A stretch of DNA of 64,000 nt, taken from NCBI RefSeq assembly GCF_016859285.1, contig NC_053417.1:21096206-21160205 (forward strand). Direction: 5' to 3'. The notes beneath the pieces are model-generated. The model saw only the letters and a list, made by a program, of their open reading frames with translations, searched no databases and had not been told where the DNA came from. Made by a program: the position numbers and the translations under genes. Below are positions 23,757 to 35,700 of this stretch, one piece after another. Every line of letters starts with the position of its first letter. Positions within the stretch are counted from its first letter, which is position 1. The stretch is from Xiphias gladius. Lineage: Eukaryota > Chordata > Actinopteri > Istiophoriformes > Xiphiidae.

Positions 23757-26700
23757 CTGAGAGACAGAGCAAATAAGGAAACAGATTGAGGTAACTGTAG
23801 GAACAATGTAGCATATTAAAATCGTTTGGATGGAAACAAATGCTGCAAAATGCTCTTAGATTCATAACAACCCGAGTTTTTCCCTGTAAGTTTTGTTCAA
23901 TTTGAAGTTGTTTCTTGGTAAAGAATAACAGGACAGGTTCTAACCTTGGCAACGCAGGTAGGACAAAACCAGTCTCCCTCTGGCACCTGGGTGATTTTGG
24001 GCCTCAGGCAATACATGTGGCAGCCACGGTCACAGCTGTCACACAGCAGCAGGCACTCATCATTGTCTCCCTTCCTGCAAACCTGGCAAGTCTAGAAAAA
24101 AAGAGATCACAGGAAAGAAATCATTATTGTTAAAATAACTTTTTTGTGTTACTTTGTGCAGTGTGCTCCCAAAAAAGTAAGTACACCAGGGCCAAAGAAC
24201 CATCAAGTGAGATAAAGTTACTCACCACTTTAGTCACAGATCTCTCCCAAGCAATGGCCTTCTCCAGCTGAAGTAAACACAGACAGAGCTGGGGAGCGCT
24301 GCGACAGCGATCTAGAGCCTGCCGCCATGTTCGTAGTCGAGAGGTGATTTCACTTTCCAGACTGGAACAAAGGAAAATTATTAGATAATAAAGGTTAAAT
24401 ATACATTATATTTTATATATACATACAGATATAAAAAAACAAAAACAAATGCCAAACCCTGGCCATTCTCCTAACCTAATGACATCCATGGGGTGCTCCT
24501 CTCCTGGTGTAGGTGTGAGAGGAGCGAGGCGCATCACTTCAGCTGGGTTCCACAGTGGCTCCTTCAGGTAGCGTCTCTCAATGTTTCGCTCAAGGTTAGC
24601 CAGTCGCAGCACAGCCAGGTCCAGAGGGTGTGTGGCGATGCGAGGCAGGCCGGACCACTCCTTTTTTGTTCGCACAATCCAGTCATCGCGTGGGTCAGCA
24701 TCATGTTCGTAGTATTGGAGGTCATCCCGTGTGGAGTCTGGATCTGGGATTGTGTAGGGCTTAAAAAGGGGTGGAACGAAGATGGAGAGAGTTTAAGTAT
24801 CAGTCACAGCGATAACTACACAGGAATTATGCATAATGTGTTTTTTCCAAGACTAAAAATTGTGAGGAATTGTTTGATTATGAGTTTTAATGGTTACCTG
24901 GAATTCTGCCATTGGTGTCTCTGTGTTAGATTCAGCATCGTTCATTGCGCTCTGAGGAGGTGCCTTGAAGAAAAACAACAGGGAGATATGAGTATGCATG
25001 AGCACATCAGCTGTTGTTTAGCTTTTTAAAAATATTGTTACGAGTGAGACACACCTCTCAGCACACGGTCACGGCATGAGCCAAGTCTGCAACTATTTGG
25101 TAATTTGTTGCAAATTTTTTAAAAAGTATTTTAACTTGGAGATTTTGACATTAGAAAGATGACAGGAAATAAAGGAAGGGCAATGGGGTATGACTTGAGA
25201 AAAGAGATCCCCAGTTGGCACCCAATTTTTTTTTTTTTTTTTCTGCAACTTCCTACTTTTTCAACAACTTTACAAAAATGTATGTTATACCACATATCTT
25301 CTGTGCTTCGCTCATCTCTCAGAATCACATTAAAAAGCCACACATCATTATGCCATATCTTGTAATTATTACTGTAGTTATAAATAGTAATCACACTTTC
25401 AATTTCATTTTGTCAACTCGAATTGTAGCCGTTGTTTTGACAGTTGGATTAATCAGATGACGCACAATGGTGACACATAAAGAGTGAGGTGATTTCTCAC
25501 CTTCAGATGGAGGTCAGCAGCAATGACTCGCTGCTCCATGTCCTCCACCCACCGCAGGGCGCTGATGTCAGTCTCCATGGCCTTCTCCTGCACTTGCCAC
25601 GGCTGCTGCAGAGCCTCCACTAGTGCATCTTTCTCTTCTACCTTTAACTCAAACATTGGGTCTGGCCAGAAACAACATAAGAACAGCTTTGAGGAAAACT
25701 CAGGGCAACACGGGAAACTTGCAGAGGGAAATCGCCTCTGGAAATCCACAGATTCACGCACGATGATGACAGAGTTAAAATCATGAGTGACAAATTTCAC
25801 TACACAACTGAGATGGTCCATTTACTAACACCACTCACCGTTGATAGGTTTGGTGCATATCTCAGCTATGCTCTCCATATGTTTGGCCAAATGCTTATGG
25901 AGCACCTTCTCCCTGATGCCTCTTGGATGGAGGGCCTGTAAGGTGTTATATAGTTCTTCTGGATCCTTGATCCACCACCAGCCGCGGACCATTGCTGGAA
26001 AAGATAGATATGAGTTACACAGCATGTTAAAAATCAGACAGACACAGATTCTTCTTGCGTTTTCCACTGAGAGCAACACAATAACTAAACATCATATACA
26101 TTTGTCCTGTACATTTTTGTACACTAAATGGGAGTGGGGATTCATAAACCCCAGGATCAGCTCTGATCTGTCTTATTGTTTAGGAATTGTGAAATGTGGT
26201 AGCAGTCAAAACAAATTAAAGGAAACAAATGTATCTCTCAGACTGCTTGCTCAAAATTATGACACTCTTTTTACCCTCTACTTACATGCTGGAATGGGCT
26301 TGACCACTAGCTGTGTGAAGTACTGCTGCTCGAGCTCCTGGAACACAGAGTTTGGAGGGCGTCCGCGGCGTTTAGCTGCAGCTCCTCGTGGCCCTCTACG
26401 GGCAGGACTACTGCCTCTGCTGCCCCTCCTCCGCCTGCGGCCTGGCCTGGCAGGGATGATAGCAGTGGTCGGAGCAGGAGGAATGGGGGCTGGAAGAAGC
26501 TGAGGGAGTGGTGGTGGGGCACCAACAGGAACAGCAGAAGCAGGGGTTGTGGGGGGAATGTCCTGTGATGTTGCTTGGGTCACAGGGTCAGCAGGAGCCA
26601 AGCTAGGCAAGAGTGGGTCCGGCTGAGGATTGGGGTGAGATTGTGTATTAATATGCCATACATAATACTTTAAGTGCATTATTATAGCATCATTAAAAGT

Positions 26701-29700
26701 ATCTGTATTGATTTGGGTGGGCAAACCTGCATGAGTGGAGCAGCGAGTGCAGGCAGAGTACTCGGGATCTGAGGGAGGAGTTTCGGGGGTGAGCTGGGTG
26801 ACGTGGGCATCTGGGGCTCAGTGAGAGAGTTATCGTCACACGGTTGTTTGGGGAGCAGGTTGAACCACTGCCCTTGTTTCTCTGCCATCTGCTTCACACT
26901 CTCCTCTGGTCGATTACCCTCTGGAGCTTCCCCTGCTGCTGAACATGTGCCGTTGGTCACTGCTTCCTGTGACTGGCTGAGCCAGTTCTGGAAAGCAGCC
27001 TGTGTGAGGTCTTGTGTGCCACTGTTTGGTGATCCCGGCCCTTCTTCACCACCAGACCTGACACTACTTCGACGCCGGCGGCGGATCTTTGCTGTGCGGA
27101 GGTGAAGCTCCACTTCTGGTTTGATTTTTCGGGGACGACCACGTCCTCTTGGCCTGCTCATGAGGGATGCAGTGCCAGGAAGTGGGTCATCCTCTGGAGA
27201 AAAGGTCTGGGCCTGGGCAGGGGTAGCAGAGGAAGGAGAGGGAGGTAGAGCAGGAGAGGGAGTGGTAGGCATGGGGGTCTCTTCAACTTTGGGCTCCTTT
27301 TTGAGGAAGGTGACGGGCACCTCAGCTACAAGGACATCTCCCGAAGCTGCAAGATAGAAATGTGAGGAAAAAGTAGATAATGATGGACAGGCCAAGGGTT
27401 TGTAAAGTCTAAAAACTTAAATTTATTCTCAGACTCACTCAAGAGCTCTTCTGGTCCCTCAACTAGAACTCCTCCGAGGTGAGGCAAAGCCAAGTATCTG
27501 CGCCTGTAACGGTCCTGGCCCAGCAACATGGCCCGCATGGAATGAGATGACTGTAGAAGCTTTTTACGGAAAAATGCTTGACGCTGTGGAGAGCCGAAGA
27601 CAGAAGAATATTAAACATAACGCAGCATAAATGTATAAAGCACCGAGTCTGCATAGCATCAGTCTTACCTTGGTTAGCTTATCTATCTGCCTTTCAAGCT
27701 CTGGAATGCTGGCATTGGTAGGACTCTCACTCTGTAGCAGGAAAGAATTAAATTAAATGTAGAAATGATCAGGTTCTCATTCTTAAAAAAAAAAACCCAT
27801 AGCAGATACGCACATCACTGAGTTTGGGCTCTTCTTTGCGTGCACGGCGGTTGCCTCTCTCCAGGACCACACCACTCTCCTCTAGACTGAGGTTCTCTTC
27901 CTCAGCCACTCTGGCACTGCGCCTCCTCTCCTCAAAACACAGCTCTTCCTCCGAGCGTCCTGTACGACGTGCTAGCGCCGCCTTCAGTCTAGCACACAGA
28001 AAATGAAACAATCAGGATCAACATGTCGTATAGCTCTGTGTTTTGACTGATAAAAGATCTGAGTAATATATCTAATTATTCTGTATTTGAAGAGACAAAA
28101 CCATGATCTTACTTGCGCAGTTTCCCCTCAATTATCCACTTGTTCTTCCTGTAGGTTGCCATGTTTTCCAATGTGTTGTCAATGTCACTGAAATATAAAA
28201 AGCATACATTAATAAAGTAACAAAAATGTGGAAGTAACAAACTTTTAGGTTCAGGGGTGGCCTTAGAATAAATTATTAGTTCTTGGTCTAACCTTGTCAC
28301 AATGTTACTGCTGTTAAGCTCTTCCACCAGGAAACCCAGGATAGCTGCCTTGGTGTCAGGAGGCAGGGCATGAAATGTTTTGGTCCTCAGTGTGTTGCAC
28401 ACCTCTGTCTCATAACCGTGAGATTCCAAAAAGATGCGAAGTACTTCTGAAACTGTGCTGCGGGTCAGCTCTAACTCAACCAGCTTTTCCCCAAGGATCT
28501 TTACAGACTGAAGGTTGGAGTAAAAGAAACAGAGGAAAATGTACATTAAAATCGACAACTTTCTTCATTTGGAATTGCGTGAAGTCCAAGATGAAGTCTT
28601 GTTCTGCTTGAACACTACAAAACCCAAAGATATTAAGATTTACTATCACTTACAAAGAAAAACAGCAGATCCTCACATTTATGACGCTCAAACAAGTGAA
28701 TGTTTGGTAGTTTGGCTTGAAAAAAATGACTTTGCCGATTCATCGATTTAATCGTTTCAGCTCCAATCACATACCTGATAATACGATGGCAGGCCTGGAT
28801 CATGGAGTGCAGCCTCCACCAGCTTCATCAGTAGGTCCTGGACTTCTCCTTGGCTTTCGCCCAGGCCTAGGAGGCCCTCCTGTAGGGTAGACAGGCTTGG
28901 AATGTCCTTGGGTATATTGAGACCGATCACCTTTCCATAGCCATGTAGGAACTCAACCACGGCCAGGCAGTGTGCAAAGGCTGTGCCGGAAAGAACTACA
29001 CCAGGGATACGGGACAGCTCTGGCAAGGGCTAGTGGAGATAAAATTAAAAGGTCATGATCATGCTGACAAAACCGCTGCAATCGCATATTACCAGAGAGG
29101 ATCCAAACAGATTGGGTTTAAATTAAAACTTACTTTGTGGTCAGTGAGACACATATCTTCTGTAGGCTTCTTCAGCTCTTCTGCAATCAACTGCTGCCTC
29201 TTTCTTTCTTCCAGACGTCTCTGGGCCTGAGCTCTCCTCTCTGCTGCCCTCTTAGCTGACAGAGCAGCTTGAGCTGCCGCCTCTGCCTCTGCCTGAGCTT
29301 TAGCCAGAGCCTTTGCCTTACTCCGAGCACCCAGCACCCTCTTACCCTGGGCTATCCTCTCCTCATCCGTCTGCCGTACTGGTGGAGTAGCTTCAGTCTT
29401 CACTGACCTTCTGCGGCCTGGCTTCTTCGGCTCTGCAACAGAATCGGATGCCGCCTGTGTGACCTGTGGTGCCGTTGGGTCGGTTAGTTCAGCCTTCACC
29501 TCCAGGCCCTTTGCCTCTTGCTCAAGCTGAAACCACAAAGGAAAGAAAGACGGGTGGAGGTTAGGAAGATATGGTGCTAAGAACATTACTAATTAATTGT
29601 TTTCCGTTTTTGAGTGTGGAATTTTGTCTGTACCTTGGCTTTCTTTTTTTCCTCTTTCATCTTCTTAATCTTAGCATCCTCCCTTCTCTTCATTCTTGCC

Positions 29701-32700
29701 TAAAAAATGAACAGCAGCAACAAAATCAATATGAAATATGAACAGCAAATAGTTCAAAATTACAAACAGTATGGACAACATACCTTTCTCTTCATTTTCT
29801 TTTTGATTTTTGCAAGTTTCTCCTTTTCCTCCTCTGTAAGAGCTTCTATAAAAAGCAAATACAAACAATTACAGACTTTACAAATTTCTTGAGGTTACAT
29901 ACTAAGTAAACCATTTGTTCTTAGACACATGACCACCATTGGTTAACTGTCAGCCATATTAAACACATCCTAATACACCCATAACTCCTCAACTCAACAT
30001 CCACTCACCCTTGGCCTCAAGTCGCTTCAACAGCTTCGCGTCAACTTTGCTAAGGAGGTCAATCATCTTGGGTTTGGGAGGTCTACCGGGGCGCCGGGCC
30101 TGTCCTCCCTTCAGGCCACGAACTCGGCGGGGTTTCTCTTTATCTGGATTTGGAGGTCGACCTCGCCGGCCAGTGATGGCCATGATCATAGAGGGAACCT
30201 CCTCATTAGCCAAGAGCACCCACTTCATACCCTGTAATATATCATAGAGAGCAATGGATCCCTATAATGTCTGCTATACATTTTTGACATGTTTATAATG
30301 CCATCAGTTCAACTGAGCTGTAGTTCTGATCCAAACCATTTACTGATAATGATTTCACTGAGAGGTTATAAAATGTATGAAGTTTAGTGTCATGTATAAA
30401 TAATGCTTAAATAAAAAATGAGCTGAACTTAGCTAAATATACAGACCTCGGGAGTTTCTCTCTCTTCATAGAAGTCTCCAACAGGCATGCGTGGGCTGAA
30501 GCTGAAGTGTTCTCTGGTGACCACGCTGTCTGTGTGTCTATTCAAGTACTGAGCAAAGCATTGAGGAAATGACAGGATAGGCAAGAGAGAATGAAAACAA
30601 AGGTCATTGTTTTGACAACCCAGTAATCATCTGTTGTGTCTGTCATGAAATGCATGGATTTCAACAACTTAAAAGATCATTTTGGATTTGTTTTTTAGCC
30701 GGGAAAATTTACCTTGACTATTTCCGGGAACTGCTTCATCCTTCTTCCACAAGGTGTGTAATACCAGGTTTCACCCTTCATGCGGTTCTCTGTTTTCTTC
30801 ACGCGAATCTCCCTCTTCCACCTATGGTTCAGAGAGTTCGTTATTACATTCCTGTCATACAGTAGCTTGTCAGACATCAAAGTACAGCAAACAAACTAAA
30901 GTTGGAATTACATATAAATACTGTACACATTCCTCCAAACTAAATAAAAAGATTTTAGAAGATTTGAGACTTTGGACTAAAAAAAAAAAAATCTAATTGA
31001 TTCCTTAACGTATCATATTTCATTCAGATTTCAAGCCTCAATAAGCAGTTAAAGGAATAATTACCCATGCAACAAAGGGAATTGGACCTGCTCCTCCGTT
31101 GCAACCCTCCGTCTGTTAGATTCACCTGTTAAGAAAAACAGACATAACCAGGCTCAGCATTAGACTTTCAAACTGTGACATCAAATTTAACAAATTGTCA
31201 TCACATAATGTGTGACACCCCCCCACAAAACTCTATTAACCTTTTTTGTTACCTGCAGTAGAGCTGTCGTCGTCATTTTCATCAGCATCATCAGCAGTCA
31301 TTTCGCCTTCTTGTTTAGATGTTTTTACCACATTTCCTTCTTGGTCTTGTTTCTTGACCCTTTTCGCCTTCTTGGGTTTCTCGACTGCTGTGCTAATGGC
31401 TGAAGCATTGGCCAGAACAGCTTCAATTGTGGCTGTGATTGAATCAACCTCTTCTGTTGGAGGCCCAGCCTCTCCAGATACAGCTGATGTTTCTTTGACA
31501 TCCACTTTGAGGGACTTCTTTCTTTTTCTGCCCGTGGCTCCCTCTTCTTTATTGCCTCCTTCTTCTTCAGTCTTGATTTTCTCCCCTTTAGGGGTTCGAA
31601 CACGGGGCTTCCGCTGGGCCTCCTCAGGAGCTTAAAATAAAAAGGGAAAAAAGACAAAAAAAAAAAAATGATTTCAAGTAAAACTGAATATTTTTTGATG
31701 TAACATTATTTTGAAATCAGAATGTTGAATACCTGAGGTTTTAATCCATATTGCCTTTGGCGCTCGAGGTTTTCGTGGTTTCCCTGGGGTTTTCAGATGT
31801 CCTCCAGCAGCTGACATAACCTGATCAGTTACTGGTTGGAGTGGGTGTACAGCAGGGCTCTCTGCTGGGGTACTGAAGGCGATGAAGTTCTCATCTCTCA
31901 TCTTGAAACTCGGCAGAGTTAATGCCTCATTAACAGTGGTCTTAATGCTTATTCGTCCAGCTGAGTCTGGTGTATCCTGTCCTCTGGGTGCCCACTCTGC
32001 TTCACGTCCTAATTAAAGATGAAACAATGACACTGAACTGTATCAGCATAAATTACAATTATAGGATAACAACACAGAAAAGGAACAGCTGTATAACTCA
32101 ATTTGGTGACAATGAAAGGAGCAAAAAAGAAATATAATTTTTTTACAGAGGGAAAGAAGGGGAATACTTTTAAGATAAATCATTCTACATAGTGTATCTC
32201 AACTAATAACTATCACTTGTAAACACATGTGATAATAGTTTCCAGGATCATGAACTTTAAGCCTGTACCTTGATGACCAGGCTGAGACTGCACAAACGAG
32301 CGCGAGTTGGACACATCATTCGAATCGACAGAGGGCTCTTCCTTCTGAGCGGTGTTGTTTAGCGAAGACTCCAGCATTGATTCCCCAGTGATCTGGCAAC
32401 TGTTCGTGGTCTCTTCTGCCTCAGAGGTTTCCTCTTCTCTGGTGGAGTCCAGCGTGTCGTCTCTGGAGTCTTCAACAGAGAAGCTGCTGTCTCCAGTGGT
32501 GTCAAACATAGTAGATGGTTCCCCTTCGGCATGGGAACTGCTGTCAAACTGAGACGTGCCCTTTCTCAGGTGAAAACTGTTTTCAAAGTGAGTAGAGTCA
32601 TCTACGCATGAGCTGTCACCATCTAGAGAGGTCTTTTCAAAGACCGAGCTGATTTCAATTCTAGAAGATGTGTCACATGATGAATTGTCATCAAATTCAA

Positions 32701-35700
32701 AAACAGCATGTGAAGAGTTCTCAAAACTTTCTTCATCGGTCATATGTTCTACCCTTGTACTGTGAAGCTGTGGGGACTTTCTGAGTGGAGTTTGCTCCAT
32801 CATGGAGTCCTCGGTCTCACAGATGTCACTGACACTGCTTTGCATGGCATGCTTTTCAAAGTCAGTCTGTTTATTCTTAGCCATCTTATCAGAAGCAACT
32901 GTGGTCTGCAAAGGTTTCCCAGGAAGATCAGTTTTATGAGTCTCAATCGCTTCCACCTTCTGTGGTGTCCTTATTGTGCATGAATCAATCTGAGGGAGGT
33001 GTTCTTCTGGTTTTCCATGTCTTTTATTACTGAAAACTTTTCTGTCCTCGCTATGACCATGGTGCTCTGGCTTGGGAGACAACTGTTTTAGTGCATGAGG
33101 AGGAGTGGTGTTAGGTGGAGGCTGCTCGGACTCAGAACTTTGGACCATTCCAGAAGATGTACCCATTGCAGGAGGCACAGACACCAAGGCAGGAGGAGTG
33201 GACACAGGTGCAGTCCTAGAGGCTTGAGTGGTTAGAAGAGGTAGGGTAGACAGAGGTTGGACTGTAGGACTTCCATTGGCTGCTAGGGAGGGTAAATTCA
33301 CCCCTCCTGGTGGTGATGATGCTGCAGAGGCAGTGGAAAGACCAGTGTCTACAGCTGGAGGAGTGTATGTCTGGTGCTGGGCTGTAGGTGCTGGTTCACA
33401 AGGTTTACTGCCAACTGAAGGAGTAACTGACACAGACATCGGAGATGGAGATGTTGTTAAACAAGAGCCTGTTGGTGTTGAGGTCGAAGGTCTTGATATT
33501 GACATAAGAGATGGAACCAGACCAGCTGATGAGGAGTTTGTACCCACAGATGAAGTGGCAGACATCAGTTTTGGGACTCCAGGCTTTTCATGCTGAGCTC
33601 CAGATGTATCGGGAAAGCAGGATAGCTTGGACCCTTGTACCATCTGCTGAAGAGATGAGATGGGTGCAGACACTGAGTAAGAAGACTTGGACACTGTGGC
33701 AGGAGGGGAGACAGTTGTATGAGGTCCAGAAGCTGTAGGAGGAAATGCTGATTGATGAGCCACAGACTCCAATGAAGAAGAGACTGGAGGGACCAAGGAA
33801 ACTGTGGCAGGTCTAGACTCGCTATGAGTCAAAGCTAGGGGTGTAGACAACTTCAGAGGTGATTCCGGCAGGGAGGAGGAAGAGGACCCCGCTGACAGAT
33901 GCTTGGATCCAGCAGGGGGTATCTCAGTTGCAGCAGAAGGGGGAGGTCTGAGGCCTTGCACCATTAGGGGAGGTGAGGAAAGCCTGGGAGGAGCAGCTGG
34001 AGATGGAACAGAGGACACACTGGGAGGTGTTGAGATTTGTGGTGGAGTAGATTCTACATCAGGGGATGCAACTATCGGGGGCCCAGGGGCAGATATGGGA
34101 GATCCAGAGACAGCAGAAGCTGCAGAGGACTTGGTTAGAGACACTGACACTGCTGCAGGTGATGGAGAGACAGGGAGCTGAGATGACACAAACTGGGGAG
34201 GTGGATTAACGGCTGCATCTCTGACCGGAGAAGCCATCTCTGGACACTGAGCTGCTGGCTGGTCAGAATGCTGTCGATAATCATTTGTAGGTCCCGCATG
34301 GGCTGCTGAAGGTTTTGATTGGTAACTGTCAGTTTTGGGGAGCCTCTGGGCAGCAGGTGCCCTTTCATTGCCATTATAGCTTGTGTCTACCTCCTTGACA
34401 GCTTCCCTTGTATGCCCTGGAAGAGAATCAAGAAAACAGTCAATACTATGATAAATTCAGAGCGAGGGTGTTGTATACTGAAGCACATGATAGTCACTCT
34501 GATACAGTGGCCCTGAGGGTCAAAACCCACCAATTCTTCAGAAAACACAAAATATCAGGTTAGAGAAAGGGCAGGACAACAATTCTGTTTGTGCTTGGAA
34601 AGAACCCAAGTCAGTTCAGAGTTTATTCAGTGGTTCTGTTAAAGTGGGTTGGTGCTAGATTAGATCAGCCACAGAGACGCTCTAAACTTTACACTGCTTT
34701 GATTGGTTGTTACGCTGTCAGGCAACTGTCAAGTCCCCTAGAGGTTTAACTGGTCAATTGTTCAGATCTTTGGCTTTATTGAAAAAGTTATGCCTTGACA
34801 AGTCAATTTCCTGCACTCACTCCTCTCTGCAGTGTCGCTCAGCGTCATTGCACGATTTCCGACTAGAGGTTGTGTGGGACAATTTAATGCCCCGATATGT
34901 TGAAAGCATATCGAGAATTAAATCATATAAATGTGCTTTGTTAAAATATTCCCTTTTTGATTTCAATCTCCTCTTCCATCCTTTAAAACTTGGTTTAAAA
35001 TTTGCGCAAGGACACTGCTGAGAGTAGTACACAATAGAAATAGGAAATGACACAGTTGCCAGGGACTTGAGTTCTGTCCAATCACAAACAAGAGGTTTTG
35101 TCCCACCTTTTTCCATAATCTGAAATGTTTGTGTTATGTGAAATGTCGTGTTTTGTGTATTTTCATGTTTTCTTCTGTCATGTTGTGATTTGACCTTCAG
35201 GGGCACTGTACTCTGATAATGAATTTTGATATAGAAATAATGATGTTTTATAAATAAAAATGTTCAGTAGGTATTAGCTATCCCTATCAAACAACCTCAG
35301 TGAGTTTATTTCAAAAGGTTGTTCACACTGTAGCTCACAGTCAAACAGTGGCATCTGCTGGTTAAATCTTAGCACTACCCAACTATTAAGCACTGGCAGT
35401 TAGACTGTTACAGTACTATACATTCATGTTTAAGGTACAACTGGTAGGGTTGCAGACAGAAATTATTTTCATTAATGATTAATCTGCCGATTATTTTCTT
35501 GATTAATAGTTAGTCTATAAAATGTCACAAAATAGTGAAAACTGCCCATCACAATTCCAGTGAGTGTAAACTAACATTCAAATGTCTTTTCACACTGAAA
35601 GTGCAAAACCCAACAAAGTTCAGTTCACTATAATGTTAGACAAAATCAGCAAATCTCCACATATGAGAGGTTGGAACCAGCAAATGTTTAGCATTTCTGC

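Noticed and set aside
24493-25029. 178-codon plus-strand frame
   Set aside because: Antisense to verified baz2a exons and introns; no recognisable domain.
25841-26503. 220-codon plus-strand frame
   Set aside because: Antisense to baz2a exons at 25839-25994 and 26286-26622; it owes its openness to GC-rich coding sequence on the other strand.
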